Shown piece by piece: positions 9,390-17,507 of a stretch of DNA of 64,000 nucleotides. The DNA lies in the IMG/VR virus record IMGVR_UViG_3300025117_000031, positions 62,001 to 126,000 of that record; one strand, 5' to 3'. The translations under genes and the position numbers were made by a program. Within the stretch, counting starts at the first letter, position 1, and every line of letters begins with the position of its first letter. The notes under the pieces were generated by a model. The model made no database searches and was not told where the DNA came from. It worked only from the letters and a program-made list of their open reading frames with translations. Source of the DNA: a virus.

Positions 9390-10231
9390 TATAGTTCTTT
9401 CTTAAAAAGAGAAATCGCATATTCTTTTTTGTTCTTCATTTCTTGAATTATTTCTTCTGGTTGTTTTATGTACCAAGGTTCATAAATTGCGCCTATGTTT
9501 TCATTCAAGAAGGGAACAACTCCCAACATCTTCGCTTCAACAACGACTCTAGAAAGAGTTTCTGGAGTTTTAGGCAAAAACATTAAATATTTATTCCAAG
9601 AGATTCTGATAAGTAAGTCAGACCAAGCACAAGGCTTTATAAGAACAATAGGTTCTCCTTTATTCATGCACCTGTCAATTGCCTCGTTAGTGTTTTTGTG
9701 GGCAATAGGAGAAATTAAAATAGATGTCGCCTCTTTCTTTTTATGTATTGGAAACTGTTCGTTTAAACTCTCAATCACTTCGAAAGCGGCATCGTGCCAC
9801 AGATTTCCGCCCAACACAACAAAATTAGACAAATTTAAGTTTTTGTAGATAATGTTTCTTTGAAAAGTCGACTGGCATAGAACAAAAGCGGCGTTCTTAT
9901 AGAATTCTAAATTAATAATATCTTTTGCTGGAACTATGAAATCTTTGTAAAGAGCTGGGTTCCTACTTTGGAGGAACTTGTAATCATGTTCGATAATAAA
10001 GTATTTACAAGGAACATTAATTTTGTCTTCTTCTGTAAGAAGAGCGAAATTGCCAAAAATGATACGGTCATAAGGGGTAAGAGAAGATTTAATTCCCGAA
10101 TAGGAGGAGGATTTTATTTTCTCTACAGAATACCCTGAATTTCTCAGTTCCTCAATTAGAACATCATTCGAGGCTTCTCCGCCACCGGGGTATTCTTCAT
10201 AAAAAATATCTGCTACAAAATATATGTTCAT
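9389..10231 (-). CDS. Glycosyltransferase, family 4-like
   Basis: 280 residues. The N-terminus NIYFVADIFYEEYPGGGEASND is the acceptor-side glycine-rich loop of GT4-type enzymes. The C-terminal half retains the donor-side pattern LMFLPKTPETLSRVVVEAKMLG followed by VPFLNE. The Glu in VVVEAK fits the position of the second glutamate of the EX7E motif, although the first Glu is in a divergent context (PETLS). The protein is shorter than usual GT4 enzymes (about 350-400), so it may be minimal. It starts in an ATGA overlap with the GDP-mannose dehydratase gene. Confidence 0.73.
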   Translation of the reverse strand: MNIYFVADIFYEEYPGGGEASNDVLIEELRNSGYSVEKIKSSSYSGIKSSLTPYDRIIFGNFALLTEEDKINVPCKYFIIEHDYKFLQSRNPALYKDFIVPAKDIINLEFYKNAAFVLCQSTFQRNIIYKNLNLSNFVVLGGNLWHDAAFEVIESLNEQFPIHKKKEATSILISPIAHKNTNEAIDRCMNKGEPIVLIKPCAWSDLLIRISWNKYLMFLPKTPETLSRVVVEAKMLGVVPFLNENIGAIYEPWYIKQPEEIIQEMKNKKEYAISLFKKEL

Positions 10232-12390
10232 TTTTTTAAAGCCTTTTCTACCATTTCACCGACTAATTCTTCAAAAGAAATCTCCGGATACCATCCGAGC
10301 TTATTGTGAGCTTTTGTACTGTTGCCAATTAAAACATGAACTTCTGCAGGACGATAAAACTTTGGGTCAATCCTAATGTGTTCTTCGTAGTTTAATCCAA
10401 CGCAGTTAAAGGCTTCTTTACAAAAATCACGAACAGAATAACAAGTCTCAGAAGAGATAATGTATTCTTCTGGAGTCTCTTGTTGAAGCATCAAATACAT
10501 TGCCCGAATGCAGTCCTTCGCGTGACTCCAATCTCTTTTAGCTTCAAGATTGCCAAGATACAAAAAATCTTGTTCATTGTTAGATATCTTTGCAACTGCT
10601 TGTGCAATTTTCTGAGTAACAAAATAAGGTCCGCGACGTTTCGATTCGTGGTTCATCAATATGCCCGAACAGGCAAACATATTATAAGATTCTCTATAAT
10701 TTATAGTAAGATAGTGACCATAAACTTTAGCTACACCATAGGGAGAGCGGGGATGAAATGGAGAATTTTCGTCATATGGAACACCGCCAGATAATCCTCC
10801 GAGCATTTCGCTGGTTGAATTTCCGCTTATTGCTGTTTTGCCGTTTCTTTCAATTAAGAAGTTATGATTATCTTTTATTTCCAAGCACCACACGTTTCCT
10901 TTATATTCAACCTCAGAGATCATATAAGAGTACAACTTGTTCTTTGGAGAAAAACTAACATTAATGTAAAATGCTTCTTTTGTAGATTTTATTTCCCGTA
11001 CTTTGTCTCCTTCTTTTATATAACTTTTCGTTAATCCAACGTTCTTAATAGAAGGATGATACCCGCATTTTTTTATAAGAAATAAAAGTTGTGAAGCCAA
11101 AATACTTGATACTGTGGTGATAGAAGCCCTTTCCCCAGACTTAGTTTTTCTTTCCGAACCATCTGAGTCTATTACTCCTTGCAATAGGGCTCTTAAATTA
11201 CCGACGGAATAAGAAAAGGCAAAATCTGGTATTTGTTTTTCATAAACATTTTTCCCGCATAAAGAAAATATTTTCGAAAGAGGCAAGCTGGTTAAAGTTA
11301 TTGTCATTTTTTGTTTTGAATATTCTAGCTTGTTCTTATCTAAAATTTTCAATAAAGAACTTCTGGCGGGATCTTTTTCGGGTATCGCAAAAAGAATGGT
11401 ATGAGAAGTTAAATATCTTTCTCCAGTGGTCGGAGGAGTCCCTTCAAAATTAAATTCAGCCGTGTAACGACCTGTTTTTTTATCTCTTCTTTTTTCATTT
11501 TCTTTAAATGGATAACTTCTTAGTTTTTTACCAGAAGCCTTATATCCGTCTCCAATATATAAACCAAGTAAATAAAAAAGGTCTTTTGAAGGCAAAGAAG
11601 TGATCAAATTCTTATGAAAACAATTTGGTACAGAGAGTTCTTGTAATGGTACGAGATCAGATAATTTAATATTTTCCTTTTTATCTTCCAACTGTGGAGT
11701 AATAAAGGGCATGCTTAGATGACTTTTTCTTTCAAAAGAAAAAAGATTCTTTATATTTTCTGCTCTACAACTAACAATGTTATTATTGTCATCTTTAAGG
11801 ATTACTCTGTGGTTTGGTGTAATTAGTTGTGAAATTCTTTTCCCCTCTAAAGAAATCATCTTTCCATCATAGGGAAATTTATATATTTTTAGTATTTGTT
11901 TTTTTTCCATTTGATGAGTTTGTTCATTAAAAGAAAAAACATCGTCTCCAACTTTTAATTCGGTGAACGGCTTTATCCCCGAAGGGGTTACAACGTTGGT
12001 TTTTTCGTCATGACACGCTTGATAGAACTTAGTTTTTTTCTCGTTACCACTTTGTCTGATGGACTCCAAACAATTCAGAACACCAGCCCCTGTGGCACTT
12101 AAGGTATGAAATGGTTCTTTAAAAGATGTTCCAACTTCTGATTGGGCGGCAAGATTATACATCTCATCGGGAGAAATGGACTTAACAAGAGAAATCATTG
12201 AAGATAAATCTGTTACATCCCCCTCAACAATTTCAAAATTCTTTTCCCCAACAAGATGAGACACATTTCCAAGACCATTCGAACTGGTTCTTCTTTTTAA
12301 TCCATAAACTTTATAGTCTTTTTCTAAAAGAAGTTCTGAGAGGTAGGAACCATCTTGTCCTGTTACTCCGGTAATCAAAGCCTTTTTCAT
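10228..12390 (-). CDS. gmd: GDP-mannose 4,6-dehydratase precursor containing an intein
   Basis: 720-residue precursor, of which 321 residues are extein and 399 are intein (residues 126-524). The extein N-part has the NADP site GVTGQDGSYL and LKRRTSS; the C-part has the catalytic Tyr551 and Lys555 (SPYGVAK) and HESKRRG. Joining FYQA to STSEMLGG restores the active-site segment with catalytic Thr526 and Glu528. GMD converts GDP-D-mannose to GDP-4-keto-6-deoxy-D-mannose, the precursor of fucose, rhamnose and perosamine-type sugars. It is the first gene of the leftward operon, with GGAG just upstream of the ATG. The extein is slightly shorter than most bacterial GMDs. Enzyme activity depends on splicing, because the intein separates the two halves of the catalytic site. 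Confidence 0.93.
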   Translation of the reverse strand: MKKALITGVTGQDGSYLSELLLEKDYKVYGLKRRTSSNGLGNVSHLVGEKNFEIVEGDVTDLSSMISLVKSISPDEMYNLAAQSEVGTSFKEPFHTLSATGAGVLNCLESIRQSGNEKKTKFYQACHDEKTNVVTPSGIKPFTELKVGDDVFSFNEQTHQMEKKQILKIYKFPYDGKMISLEGKRISQLITPNHRVILKDDNNNIVSCRAENIKNLFSFERKSHLSMPFITPQLEDKKENIKLSDLVPLQELSVPNCFHKNLITSLPSKDLFYLLGLYIGDGYKASGKKLRSYPFKENEKRRDKKTGRYTAEFNFEGTPPTTGERYLTSHTILFAIPEKDPARSSLLKILDKNKLEYSKQKMTITLTSLPLSKIFSLCGKNVYEKQIPDFAFSYSVGNLRALLQGVIDSDGSERKTKSGERASITTVSSILASQLLFLIKKCGYHPSIKNVGLTKSYIKEGDKVREIKSTKEAFYINVSFSPKNKLYSYMISEVEYKGNVWCLEIKDNHNFLIERNGKTAISGNSTSEMLGGLSGGVPYDENSPFHPRSPYGVAKVYGHYLTINYRESYNMFACSGILMNHESKRRGPYFVTQKIAQAVAKISNNEQDFLYLGNLEAKRDWSHAKDCIRAMYLMLQQETPEEYIISSETCYSVRDFCKEAFNCVGLNYEEHIRIDPKFYRPAEVHVLIGNSTKAHNKLGWYPEISFEELVGEMVEKALKK
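10819..12015 (-). mobile_element. Intein with LAGLIDADG endonuclease inside gmd
   Basis: 399 residues running from Cys126 (CHDEKTNVVTPSG) to Asn524, with Ser525 as the +1 nucleophile. Block B is visible as TPNHRV (residues 191-196) and block F as DNHNFLIE. Two dodecapeptides, LLGLYIGDG (274-282) and LLQGVIDSDG (402-411), each keep an acidic residue, so the homing endonuclease may be active. The splice C-terminus reads ISGN; the penultimate residue is Gly rather than the usual His. The insertion point lies immediately before the catalytic TSE of GMD, a conserved site of the kind inteins prefer. Confidence 0.93.
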
Positions 12391-12662
12391 TTTGTCTCCA
12401 TATGTTATATATATAACGACTTCAGCTGCTTCTGCCTCAACTTCTATTTAAAAGAGAAAAAATCCTCGACAGAGGTCTCGGCAATGTCTTTTCTTCTAAC
12501 GAAGAAAATATAACATCGACAGAAGTCGTTTTAATTCTATCATATTTTTGATGAAACTTAGACAAGAAAAAGAAAAAAGATATAACATGTTGAAAAGATG
12601 AAGAAAAACAGTAGAAGAAAGAAAGATGTAACATATATATAATATATATTACCAAGAGATTT
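12391..12662. other. AT-rich non-coding control region between divergent operons
   Basis: About 270 bases with no convincing gene, upstream of both the leftward gmd operon and the rightward genes. It contains three plus-strand copies of a (g)ata/gtaacat motif (12580-12588, 12508-12516 and 12626-12634). The opposite-strand form lies at 12400-12412, just upstream of gmd. Two small hairpin-forming repeats, CGACAGAAGTCG at 12517-12528 and CGACAGAGGTCTCG at 12467-12480, are also present. AT runs near 12631-12650 could be promoter elements. The likely content is divergent promoters or an early-transcribed leader, but no single promoter can be fixed. Confidence 0.45.
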
Positions 12663-14043
12663 GGAACTTAAACTGTTAACCTCTCAGTTAAAAGAATTTA
12701 AATCTTCTCTTCTTATTAAGAACAACGAATTTACAAAAAAATCAACACATTCTACTTCGTGTGTTATATTTATAATGTGTCGAAACGTCATTCTACAACT
12801 TCTGAAAAAAGCCTCCCTATAACTATCCTCAGCCAACGTATTCGGCTCGTTCCAAATAACATCCAAACAACCTTTTTCGAACGTTGTGCCGGTGCGTCTC
12901 GTTTTGTCTACAACTGGGGATTGGGCCGTTGGAAAACTCAATACGAAGCTGGGGGGAAGCCCTCTTGGATTAGCCTTAACTCCGAGTTGAATGCCTGCAA
13001 AAACACCGAATTTCCTTGGATGGCAAAATTGCCGTGGGCTGTTGCTGCAACGGCATTGTCCAATCTCGGCAATGCTTTCTCCAACTTCTTTCGTCGTGTT
13101 AAGTCTGGCCAAAAGCCCGGTTATCCCCGTTTCAAGTCGAAGAAGCGGAACAAAGCAGCCTTTGCCATCGAGGGACGAGCCCTTCAGTTTGACGGCAGAA
13201 GAGTCAAACTCCCCAAGCTTGGTTGGGTCCGCACCCGACAAGAGGTAAGATTTCCTGGTAAAATCCTGTCCGCTCACTTCACGAAACATGCCGGTCATTG
13301 GTACGTCTCGATTCAAGTTCAAGTCTCCGACTCCTGGTCCTATCCCCATCGCTGCGAAACCCAAGAAGCGGTTGGAGTGGACCTTGGGCTCCGAGACCTT
13401 GCCGTGCTCTCCACGGGAGAACGGGTCGGGGCTCCACGCATTCTGCGTGCTCATGAAACCCGACTGCGACGACTCAACAAGGAAATGTCTCGTCGCGTCA
13501 TAGGAGGGAAGAATTGGCAGAAGACCAAAATGAAGCTTGGTCGGCTGCATGAACGGATTTCCAACATCCGCAAAGACGTAACGCATAAGCTTACCGCTCG
13601 GCTGGTCCGAGACTTTCGTCGGATTGGAATCGAGGACTTGAACGTCAAGGGGATGATGGCAAATCACCATCTTGCAAAGTCGGTTGCAGATGCTGCCTTG
13701 TCGGAAATCAGGCGTCAGCTCACGTATAAGGCTCCGCTTGCCGGCAGCGAAATCATCGTTGCTGACCGCTGGTTCCCTTCTTCCAAGCTGTGTTCCGACT
13801 GCGGAACAAGACGAGAAGGACCGTTGCCCTTGTCCATCCGAGAATGGGTTTGTGAGGCTTGTGGGGTTGTCCACGACCGAGACATCAACGCAGCCATTAA
13901 TCTTAGAACCGCCGCCCTGGCGGGGATAGCCTGCTGCCAAGAAAGCTCTGGTTCTGGTCTTGCGACCAAAACGAAACTTTCTCTTGGGCAGGAATTGAGC
14001 AACCGTGTTAACTAATGGGTTCATGGTTTAAGTCTCGAAGGGG
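12663..14043 (+). mobile_element. TnpB-only IS605/IS1341-like element, copy 1
   Basis: A GC-richer island in AT-rich DNA holding a tnpB gene and no tnpA. Comparison with copy 2 (33671-35054, inverted) places the right end at a shared sequence GGTTTAAGTCTCGAAGGGG ending at 14043. The left end is near ACTTAA at about 12663-12675. The left-end palindrome that is perfect in copy 2 is degenerate here, with only about five pairs formed around CTGTTAACCTCTCAG. Short inverted similarity links the ends (gacttaa and ttaagtc). Exact borders are estimates from the alignment of two copies. Lack of tnpA means any movement would need a transposase in trans. Confidence 0.8.
12759..14015 (+). CDS. tnpB: TnpB RNA-guided nuclease (IS605 OrfB)
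   Basis: 418 residues from a GTG at 12759; a second GTG at 12777 (giving MSKRHSTT) is equally plausible. The RuvC-like active site is complete: Asp208 in VGVDLG, Glu292 in GIEDLNVKG and Asp375 in HDRDINAAINL. A zinc ribbon has Cys345/348 and Cys365/368 (CSDCG, CEACG). The N-terminal helical domain has FVYNWGL and the SGQKPGYPRFKSK region typical of TnpB. TnpB proteins are RNA-guided DNA endonucleases, ancestral to Cas12, using a guide copied from DNA next to the element's right end. Base composition is clearly richer in G+C than the flanking phage genes, suggesting acquisition from another genome. A long overlapping frame on the other strand is a composition artefact. Confidence 0.93.
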   Translation: MCYIYNVSKRHSTTSEKSLPITILSQRIRLVPNNIQTTFFERCAGASRFVYNWGLGRWKTQYEAGGKPSWISLNSELNACKNTEFPWMAKLPWAVAATALSNLGNAFSNFFRRVKSGQKPGYPRFKSKKRNKAAFAIEGRALQFDGRRVKLPKLGWVRTRQEVRFPGKILSAHFTKHAGHWYVSIQVQVSDSWSYPHRCETQEAVGVDLGLRDLAVLSTGERVGAPRILRAHETRLRRLNKEMSRRVIGGKNWQKTKMKLGRLHERISNIRKDVTHKLTARLVRDFRRIGIEDLNVKGMMANHHLAKSVADAALSEIRRQLTYKAPLAGSEIIVADRWFPSSKLCSDCGTRREGPLPLSIREWVCEACGVVHDRDINAAINLRTAALAGIACCQESSGSGLATKTKLSLGQELSNRVN

Positions 14044-14063
14044 AACTATAACACAAGCCTAAT
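14016..14063 (+). ncRNA. Candidate omega-RNA 3' end and guide of copy 1
   Basis: In TnpB elements the guide RNA is transcribed through the right end, and its guide is the DNA just outside. Here the conserved right-end block ends at 14043, so the predicted guide begins AACTATAACACAAGCC at 14044 and runs into the CTAATTA motif at 14059. The scaffold 5' border is not visible because it probably lies within the tnpB 3' coding region. Supported by conservation between the two copies and family knowledge only. Confidence 0.4.
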
Positions 14064-14065
14064 TA
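14059..14065 (+). promoter_or_regulatory. CTAATTA promoter-like motif before the 14085 gene
   Basis: CTAATTA lies 20 bases upstream of the ATG at 14085, and a GAGGAAAAG ribosome-binding site at about 14072-14080 lies between them. The same heptamer occurs in other rare intergenic gaps (26110, 33663, 58704; ATAATTA at 38280), so it may be a phage late-promoter core. No separate -35 element is apparent. Confidence 0.4.
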
Positions 14066-14084
14066 GTGTAAGAGGAAAAGATCG

Positions 14085-16463
14085 ATGAATCTTAATGAAA
14101 CAGAAAAGATGTTACAAGAACTTTATTCCTTCTGTAAAAAGGAGTTAGGATTTAAGAGAGGCATCTCAGCTCTTAATTTTATACAGTCTGAGGCTAATGC
14201 TAAGAAATTATTAGGGAAAACAGCTAACTACGATCCGGAGACAGAAGAGATAAATATTTATGTTACCGGAAGACATCACAAGGACATAGCAAGATCATTT
14301 GCACACGAGATATGCCATCATTGGCAAAACGAAGAAAAAAGATTACCCCTCTCAGGACTTAATTCTCAGTCTTATGCTCAAGACGATCCCCAGCTTAGGA
14401 AGGCTGAAGAAGAAGCTTATCTAAGAGGGAACATGCTTTTTAGGGACTGGGAAGACTCTCAGAAGAAAGCTCTTGTAGAAATAATCCTCCGCGAACGAGG
14501 AAGGCTTCAGTTAAATGAGGGAGGTGCGGCTGGCCACATGAACCACCTCTACGACGATCCGCTTCTTACATTTAAGAAAATTAAGGAAATATTAATTGCT
14601 GCCTCTTCGGGAAAAATTGAAGGTACAGAAAAGGTGGATGGGGTTAATCTTTTTGTTTCTTTCGACTTGCAGAAAAATGTTGCGGTTGGGGCTAGAAACA
14701 AAGGGGAGTTGGAAGGTGGAGGTCTAACTGCGGAAGATTTCTTTGAAAAGTTTGCCGAGCACAGCAATCAAAACTTAAAAACCGTAGTTTCTAATGCATT
14801 GAAATCATTCGAAGAACTAGCTATTTCTTTAACCCCTCAAGAAAAGATTCAGTTCTTCGGAGAATACCCAAAGAAATTATTTTACAACTCCGACATCGTT
14901 TCTCCTGAAGCTTCAAATGTTGTTGATTATAATAAGAAATTTATAATTCTTCATCGAAACGGGCATATTGTGTCTGACATTTTGGCAAAAACGGTCTCGG
15001 ATGTGAATTTGGAAAATAATGTCTTGGAGTTGACAAAAAAAGTAGACGAACTTGGGAAGACAAAAATAAAAGATTATGACATGAAGATTTCGGCTTTAAG
15101 AAATCTTAAGGCCCTATCGGACAGAAAACCCCTTGAGATTGCTTTAAAGAGAATTGAAGATATTTTACATGACTCAGGGGCCTCGGAAAGCAGCACTGTA
15201 TCTAATTTCCTTTTTTTGAGGCTGACCCCAGCGGTTGAAGAATATATATCCGATTTATCGCAATCAAAGAAAGAACAAATAATCCGAAGAATTGCGGGAG
15301 AGAAAATTAATCTAAGAGAGCTTAAAAAAGATTTAAATCCTCGTCAATTATCGCAAGCAAACGAACTTCTTTCAAGAGCAAACGATCTTAGAAAAAGAGC
15401 AATTCTTCCGCTGGAAAAAACAATTCATGACTTTTCTGTTGAAATTCTTAAAAGTTTAGATTCTTTGTTTGTTTTGGACGATAAGAAAGAGCTGGCAAGA
15501 ATAAGAGAGAAAGTCTCTCAGGCTATTGAAAAGATTCAGAATTCAGGCAATGTTGAAGCAATCAAGCAACTGCGTAGACAGATGGAAAAATTGGAGTCTC
15601 TTGAGAACATTTCTTCTGCAACCGAGGGCTTTGTCTTCAGTTTTGATGGCAAGACATATAAATTTACTGGGAATTTTGCTCCAGTGAATCAGATTTTAGG
15701 ACTGTTTAAGTATGGTAGGGGTAGTCTTTCCCCAATGGTATTGGAAGAAGTAAAGGGGAAGATAAATTATGTCTTAATCCCTGGTGCATTTAAGCCGCCT
15801 CATCGTGGACATTTGCATATGCTAAAACAATATGCTGAAATCGCGGATAAGGTGGTTGTGTTTATTTCCAATAGGCCCAGGGAGGCTCCGGGCGGTAGAG
15901 CAGTGGGCGCGGATGTAGCGGTCACTCTGTTTAAAAAATATATTCAAGTGTCCGGGCTTGAGCAGAAGGTGGAGATTAAGATTGCAGATGCGGTCAGTCC
16001 GATCGTAAGCATGTTGGAATTTATTTCTTCTTTGCCAAAAAATACAAATGTTGTTCTAGGAACTTCGGGAAAAGGGGAAGATTCGAAAAGATTTGAGAAT
16101 TTTGAAAAATATGCACCAGAAGGTGTTAAGCTGCTTTATGGGAAGGACTGGTCTGTGGACCCCCTTCGAGAGAAAAACATGGCATTTTCTTCCACTTTGA
16201 TGAGAAAGGCAATTGCGAATGGAGATGAAAACTCTTTTGCTTCTTTCTTGCCGGATGAATTAAAAACCGATTCGGAAGAACTTCTTAAAATTGTGGCGGA
16301 TATGACAAAGACCGAGATATTGGAATTTTCTGGAATGGCTATGGGAGCTGTGACGGGGGCTTTATCTGGGTCAAGTGTTGAAAAAGACGAAGAAAACACT
16401 AAAAATATGCTAATTAGAGAGGTAATGGAATACTTTAATTCGAGGATCCTGAATGAAAACTAG
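14085..16463 (+). CDS. Three-module protein: HExxH peptidase-like, KxDG ligase-like, HxGH nucleotidyltransferase
   Basis: 792 residues. The N-terminal part has a zincin motif HEICH at residues 74-78 in an AHEICHHW context. A second module carries KVDG at residues 183-186 (TEKVDGVNLFVSF, then ARNKGE), resembling motif I of the ATP-grasping ligase/nucleotidyltransferase superfamily. A mainly helical middle region follows. The C-terminal third is a cytidylyltransferase-like domain with HRGH at 573-576 (PGAFKPPHRGHL), then NRPRE, and FSSTLMRKAI near 701-710, equivalent to the ISSTxxR motif. Nucleotidyltransferases of this type make NAD, CoA or CDP-compounds. The combination suggests an RNA/NAD-related or virion-delivered enzyme, but no substrate can be assigned. 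It has a good ribosome-binding site and overlaps the next gene by 11 bases. Confidence 0.75.
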   Translation: MNLNETEKMLQELYSFCKKELGFKRGISALNFIQSEANAKKLLGKTANYDPETEEINIYVTGRHHKDIARSFAHEICHHWQNEEKRLPLSGLNSQSYAQDDPQLRKAEEEAYLRGNMLFRDWEDSQKKALVEIILRERGRLQLNEGGAAGHMNHLYDDPLLTFKKIKEILIAASSGKIEGTEKVDGVNLFVSFDLQKNVAVGARNKGELEGGGLTAEDFFEKFAEHSNQNLKTVVSNALKSFEELAISLTPQEKIQFFGEYPKKLFYNSDIVSPEASNVVDYNKKFIILHRNGHIVSDILAKTVSDVNLENNVLELTKKVDELGKTKIKDYDMKISALRNLKALSDRKPLEIALKRIEDILHDSGASESSTVSNFLFLRLTPAVEEYISDLSQSKKEQIIRRIAGEKINLRELKKDLNPRQLSQANELLSRANDLRKRAILPLEKTIHDFSVEILKSLDSLFVLDDKKELARIREKVSQAIEKIQNSGNVEAIKQLRRQMEKLESLENISSATEGFVFSFDGKTYKFTGNFAPVNQILGLFKYGRGSLSPMVLEEVKGKINYVLIPGAFKPPHRGHLHMLKQYAEIADKVVVFISNRPREAPGGRAVGADVAVTLFKKYIQVSGLEQKVEIKIADAVSPIVSMLEFISSLPKNTNVVLGTSGKGEDSKRFENFEKYAPEGVKLLYGKDWSVDPLREKNMAFSSTLMRKAIANGDENSFASFLPDELKTDSEELLKIVADMTKTEILEFSGMAMGAVTGALSGSSVEKDEENTKNMLIREVMEYFNSRILNEN

Positions 16464-17247
16464 AGAAGAATTTATAAAAGAACTTCAAGAAGAAAAACTG
16501 CTTCGGGAGACTGTGGATAAAATCGCTCAAAATAGGATTTTTGAGCAGGTTTCCGAAGAAAAGAAAAAGATTATAGAAAGACATAAAGAAAGAGCACTAC
16601 TAAAAGAGTGCGTCCGGAAGATAATTTCCGAAGCCAAAACACCTCCGCCTGCGCATCAATCAACAGGAATTAATATTCTTTCGGAACTTCTAAGAAAAGT
16701 TCTGCCTATTCTAGAGAGAAACTTCAGAAAACTGACAACAGATCAGTTTCAAAGAAAGTCTTTTCGAGCCCATATTATAAATGGGTGCAAGAAGTCCCTG
16801 GAGAGAGCATATGTGGAATCAGAAGCTCCCGAGTCATCAGAACAGGCTCAGGCAGAGGTAGATAATGCTATGGGAGACGGAGAGGGCATGAAGCAACCTT
16901 CTGCTGAACCCGAGCCTTCGATGCCTTCGGAAAATCCTCTTAATGAGCTTGATATGCCAGGTGACGAACAAAAGTTTATTGATATTCGTCCGAAAGACAA
17001 AAAACCTACGGACAAGAAAACAAACATCAAAGACAAAGAAGATTTTGCCGTTGATGGGGAAGATGAAACAGGAAAGAATTTGGCGTTTGAAGTGTTCCAT
17101 CAAATAGAAAAAACGATTCTTGAGTCGTTTAGACTTTTGTCCAACGATGAAGACAAGAAAATATTTGTTGAATATCTTTTAACAAACTTGAAAATGTATT
17201 TTGATTTGTTTGAGGACAATCTTCAAACAATGCCGAACAGTAAATAA
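16453..17247 (+). CDS. Hypothetical acidic protein, possibly virion- or head-associated
   Basis: 264 residues, not recognised. The N-terminal 60 residues are charged and likely form a coiled coil (EEFIKELQEEKLLRETVDK). The helical motif LLKECVRKIISEAK then recalls the short helical tags at the N-termini of proteins encoded after 58754. Residues 130-205 are a low-complexity acidic/Pro/Lys linker. The C-terminus is helical again (IEKTILESFRLL). It starts inside the last codons of the upstream three-module gene, so expression is coupled. A structural or assembly role is only a guess. Confidence 0.65.
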   Translation: MKTREEFIKELQEEKLLRETVDKIAQNRIFEQVSEEKKKIIERHKERALLKECVRKIISEAKTPPPAHQSTGINILSELLRKVLPILERNFRKLTTDQFQRKSFRAHIINGCKKSLERAYVESEAPESSEQAQAEVDNAMGDGEGMKQPSAEPEPSMPSENPLNELDMPGDEQKFIDIRPKDKKPTDKKTNIKDKEDFAVDGEDETGKNLAFEVFHQIEKTILESFRLLSNDEDKKIFVEYLLTNLKMYFDLFEDNLQTMPNSK

Positions 17248-17259
17248 GGAGAGTTAATT

Positions 17260-17499
17260 ATGAGTAATCCGAGACGAAGAAGGCAGGCAAGAATTAAAGC
17301 TCGCGAGGCTGCAGCTCCGCCTGTTGTGCTTGTTGAGAAGGAAGTTGCGGTTGTAGAGAAGTTTCTTCCTTCCAAAGTAGAAGACGAAATTATTGTTCCC
17401 AAAGTTGAAAAGCCTGAGCTACCTGTGGAACAAGAAAAGCCTGAAGCAAAGACAGAGAGTGTTCAGACAAAGAGACGCTTTAAGAAAATAGAAAACTAG
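17260..17499 (+). CDS. Hypothetical small basic-acidic protein
   Basis: 79 residues with a strong AAGGAGAG ribosome-binding site before the ATG. The N-terminus is very basic (SNPRRRRQARIKARE), followed by an Ala/Pro/Val/Glu-rich low-complexity stretch and a basic tail (TKRRFKKIEN). It looks disordered and may bind nucleic acid; no family is recognised. It lies 12 bases after the preceding gene and 8 before the next, within the same run of genes. Confidence 0.55.
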   Translation: MSNPRRRRQARIKAREAAAPPVVLVEKEVAVVEKFLPSKVEDEIIVPKVEKPELPVEQEKPEAKTESVQTKRRFKKIEN

Positions 17500-17507
17500 A
17501 GGCTCTT

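Noticed and set aside
12437-12655. 72-codon minus-strand frame in the control region
   Set aside because: Phe/Ser-rich, low complexity, no clear ribosome-binding site and not aligned with neighbouring genes.
12684-14024. 446-codon open frame opposite the first TnpB
   Set aside because: It mirrors tnpB in a GC-richer region, has no family motifs, and the same frame is open opposite the second copy; the tnpB strand carries the complete RuvC and zinc motifs.
12663-14043. A complete IS605 with tnpA
   Set aside because: No Y1 transposase (HUH motif) frame is present in or next to either element.
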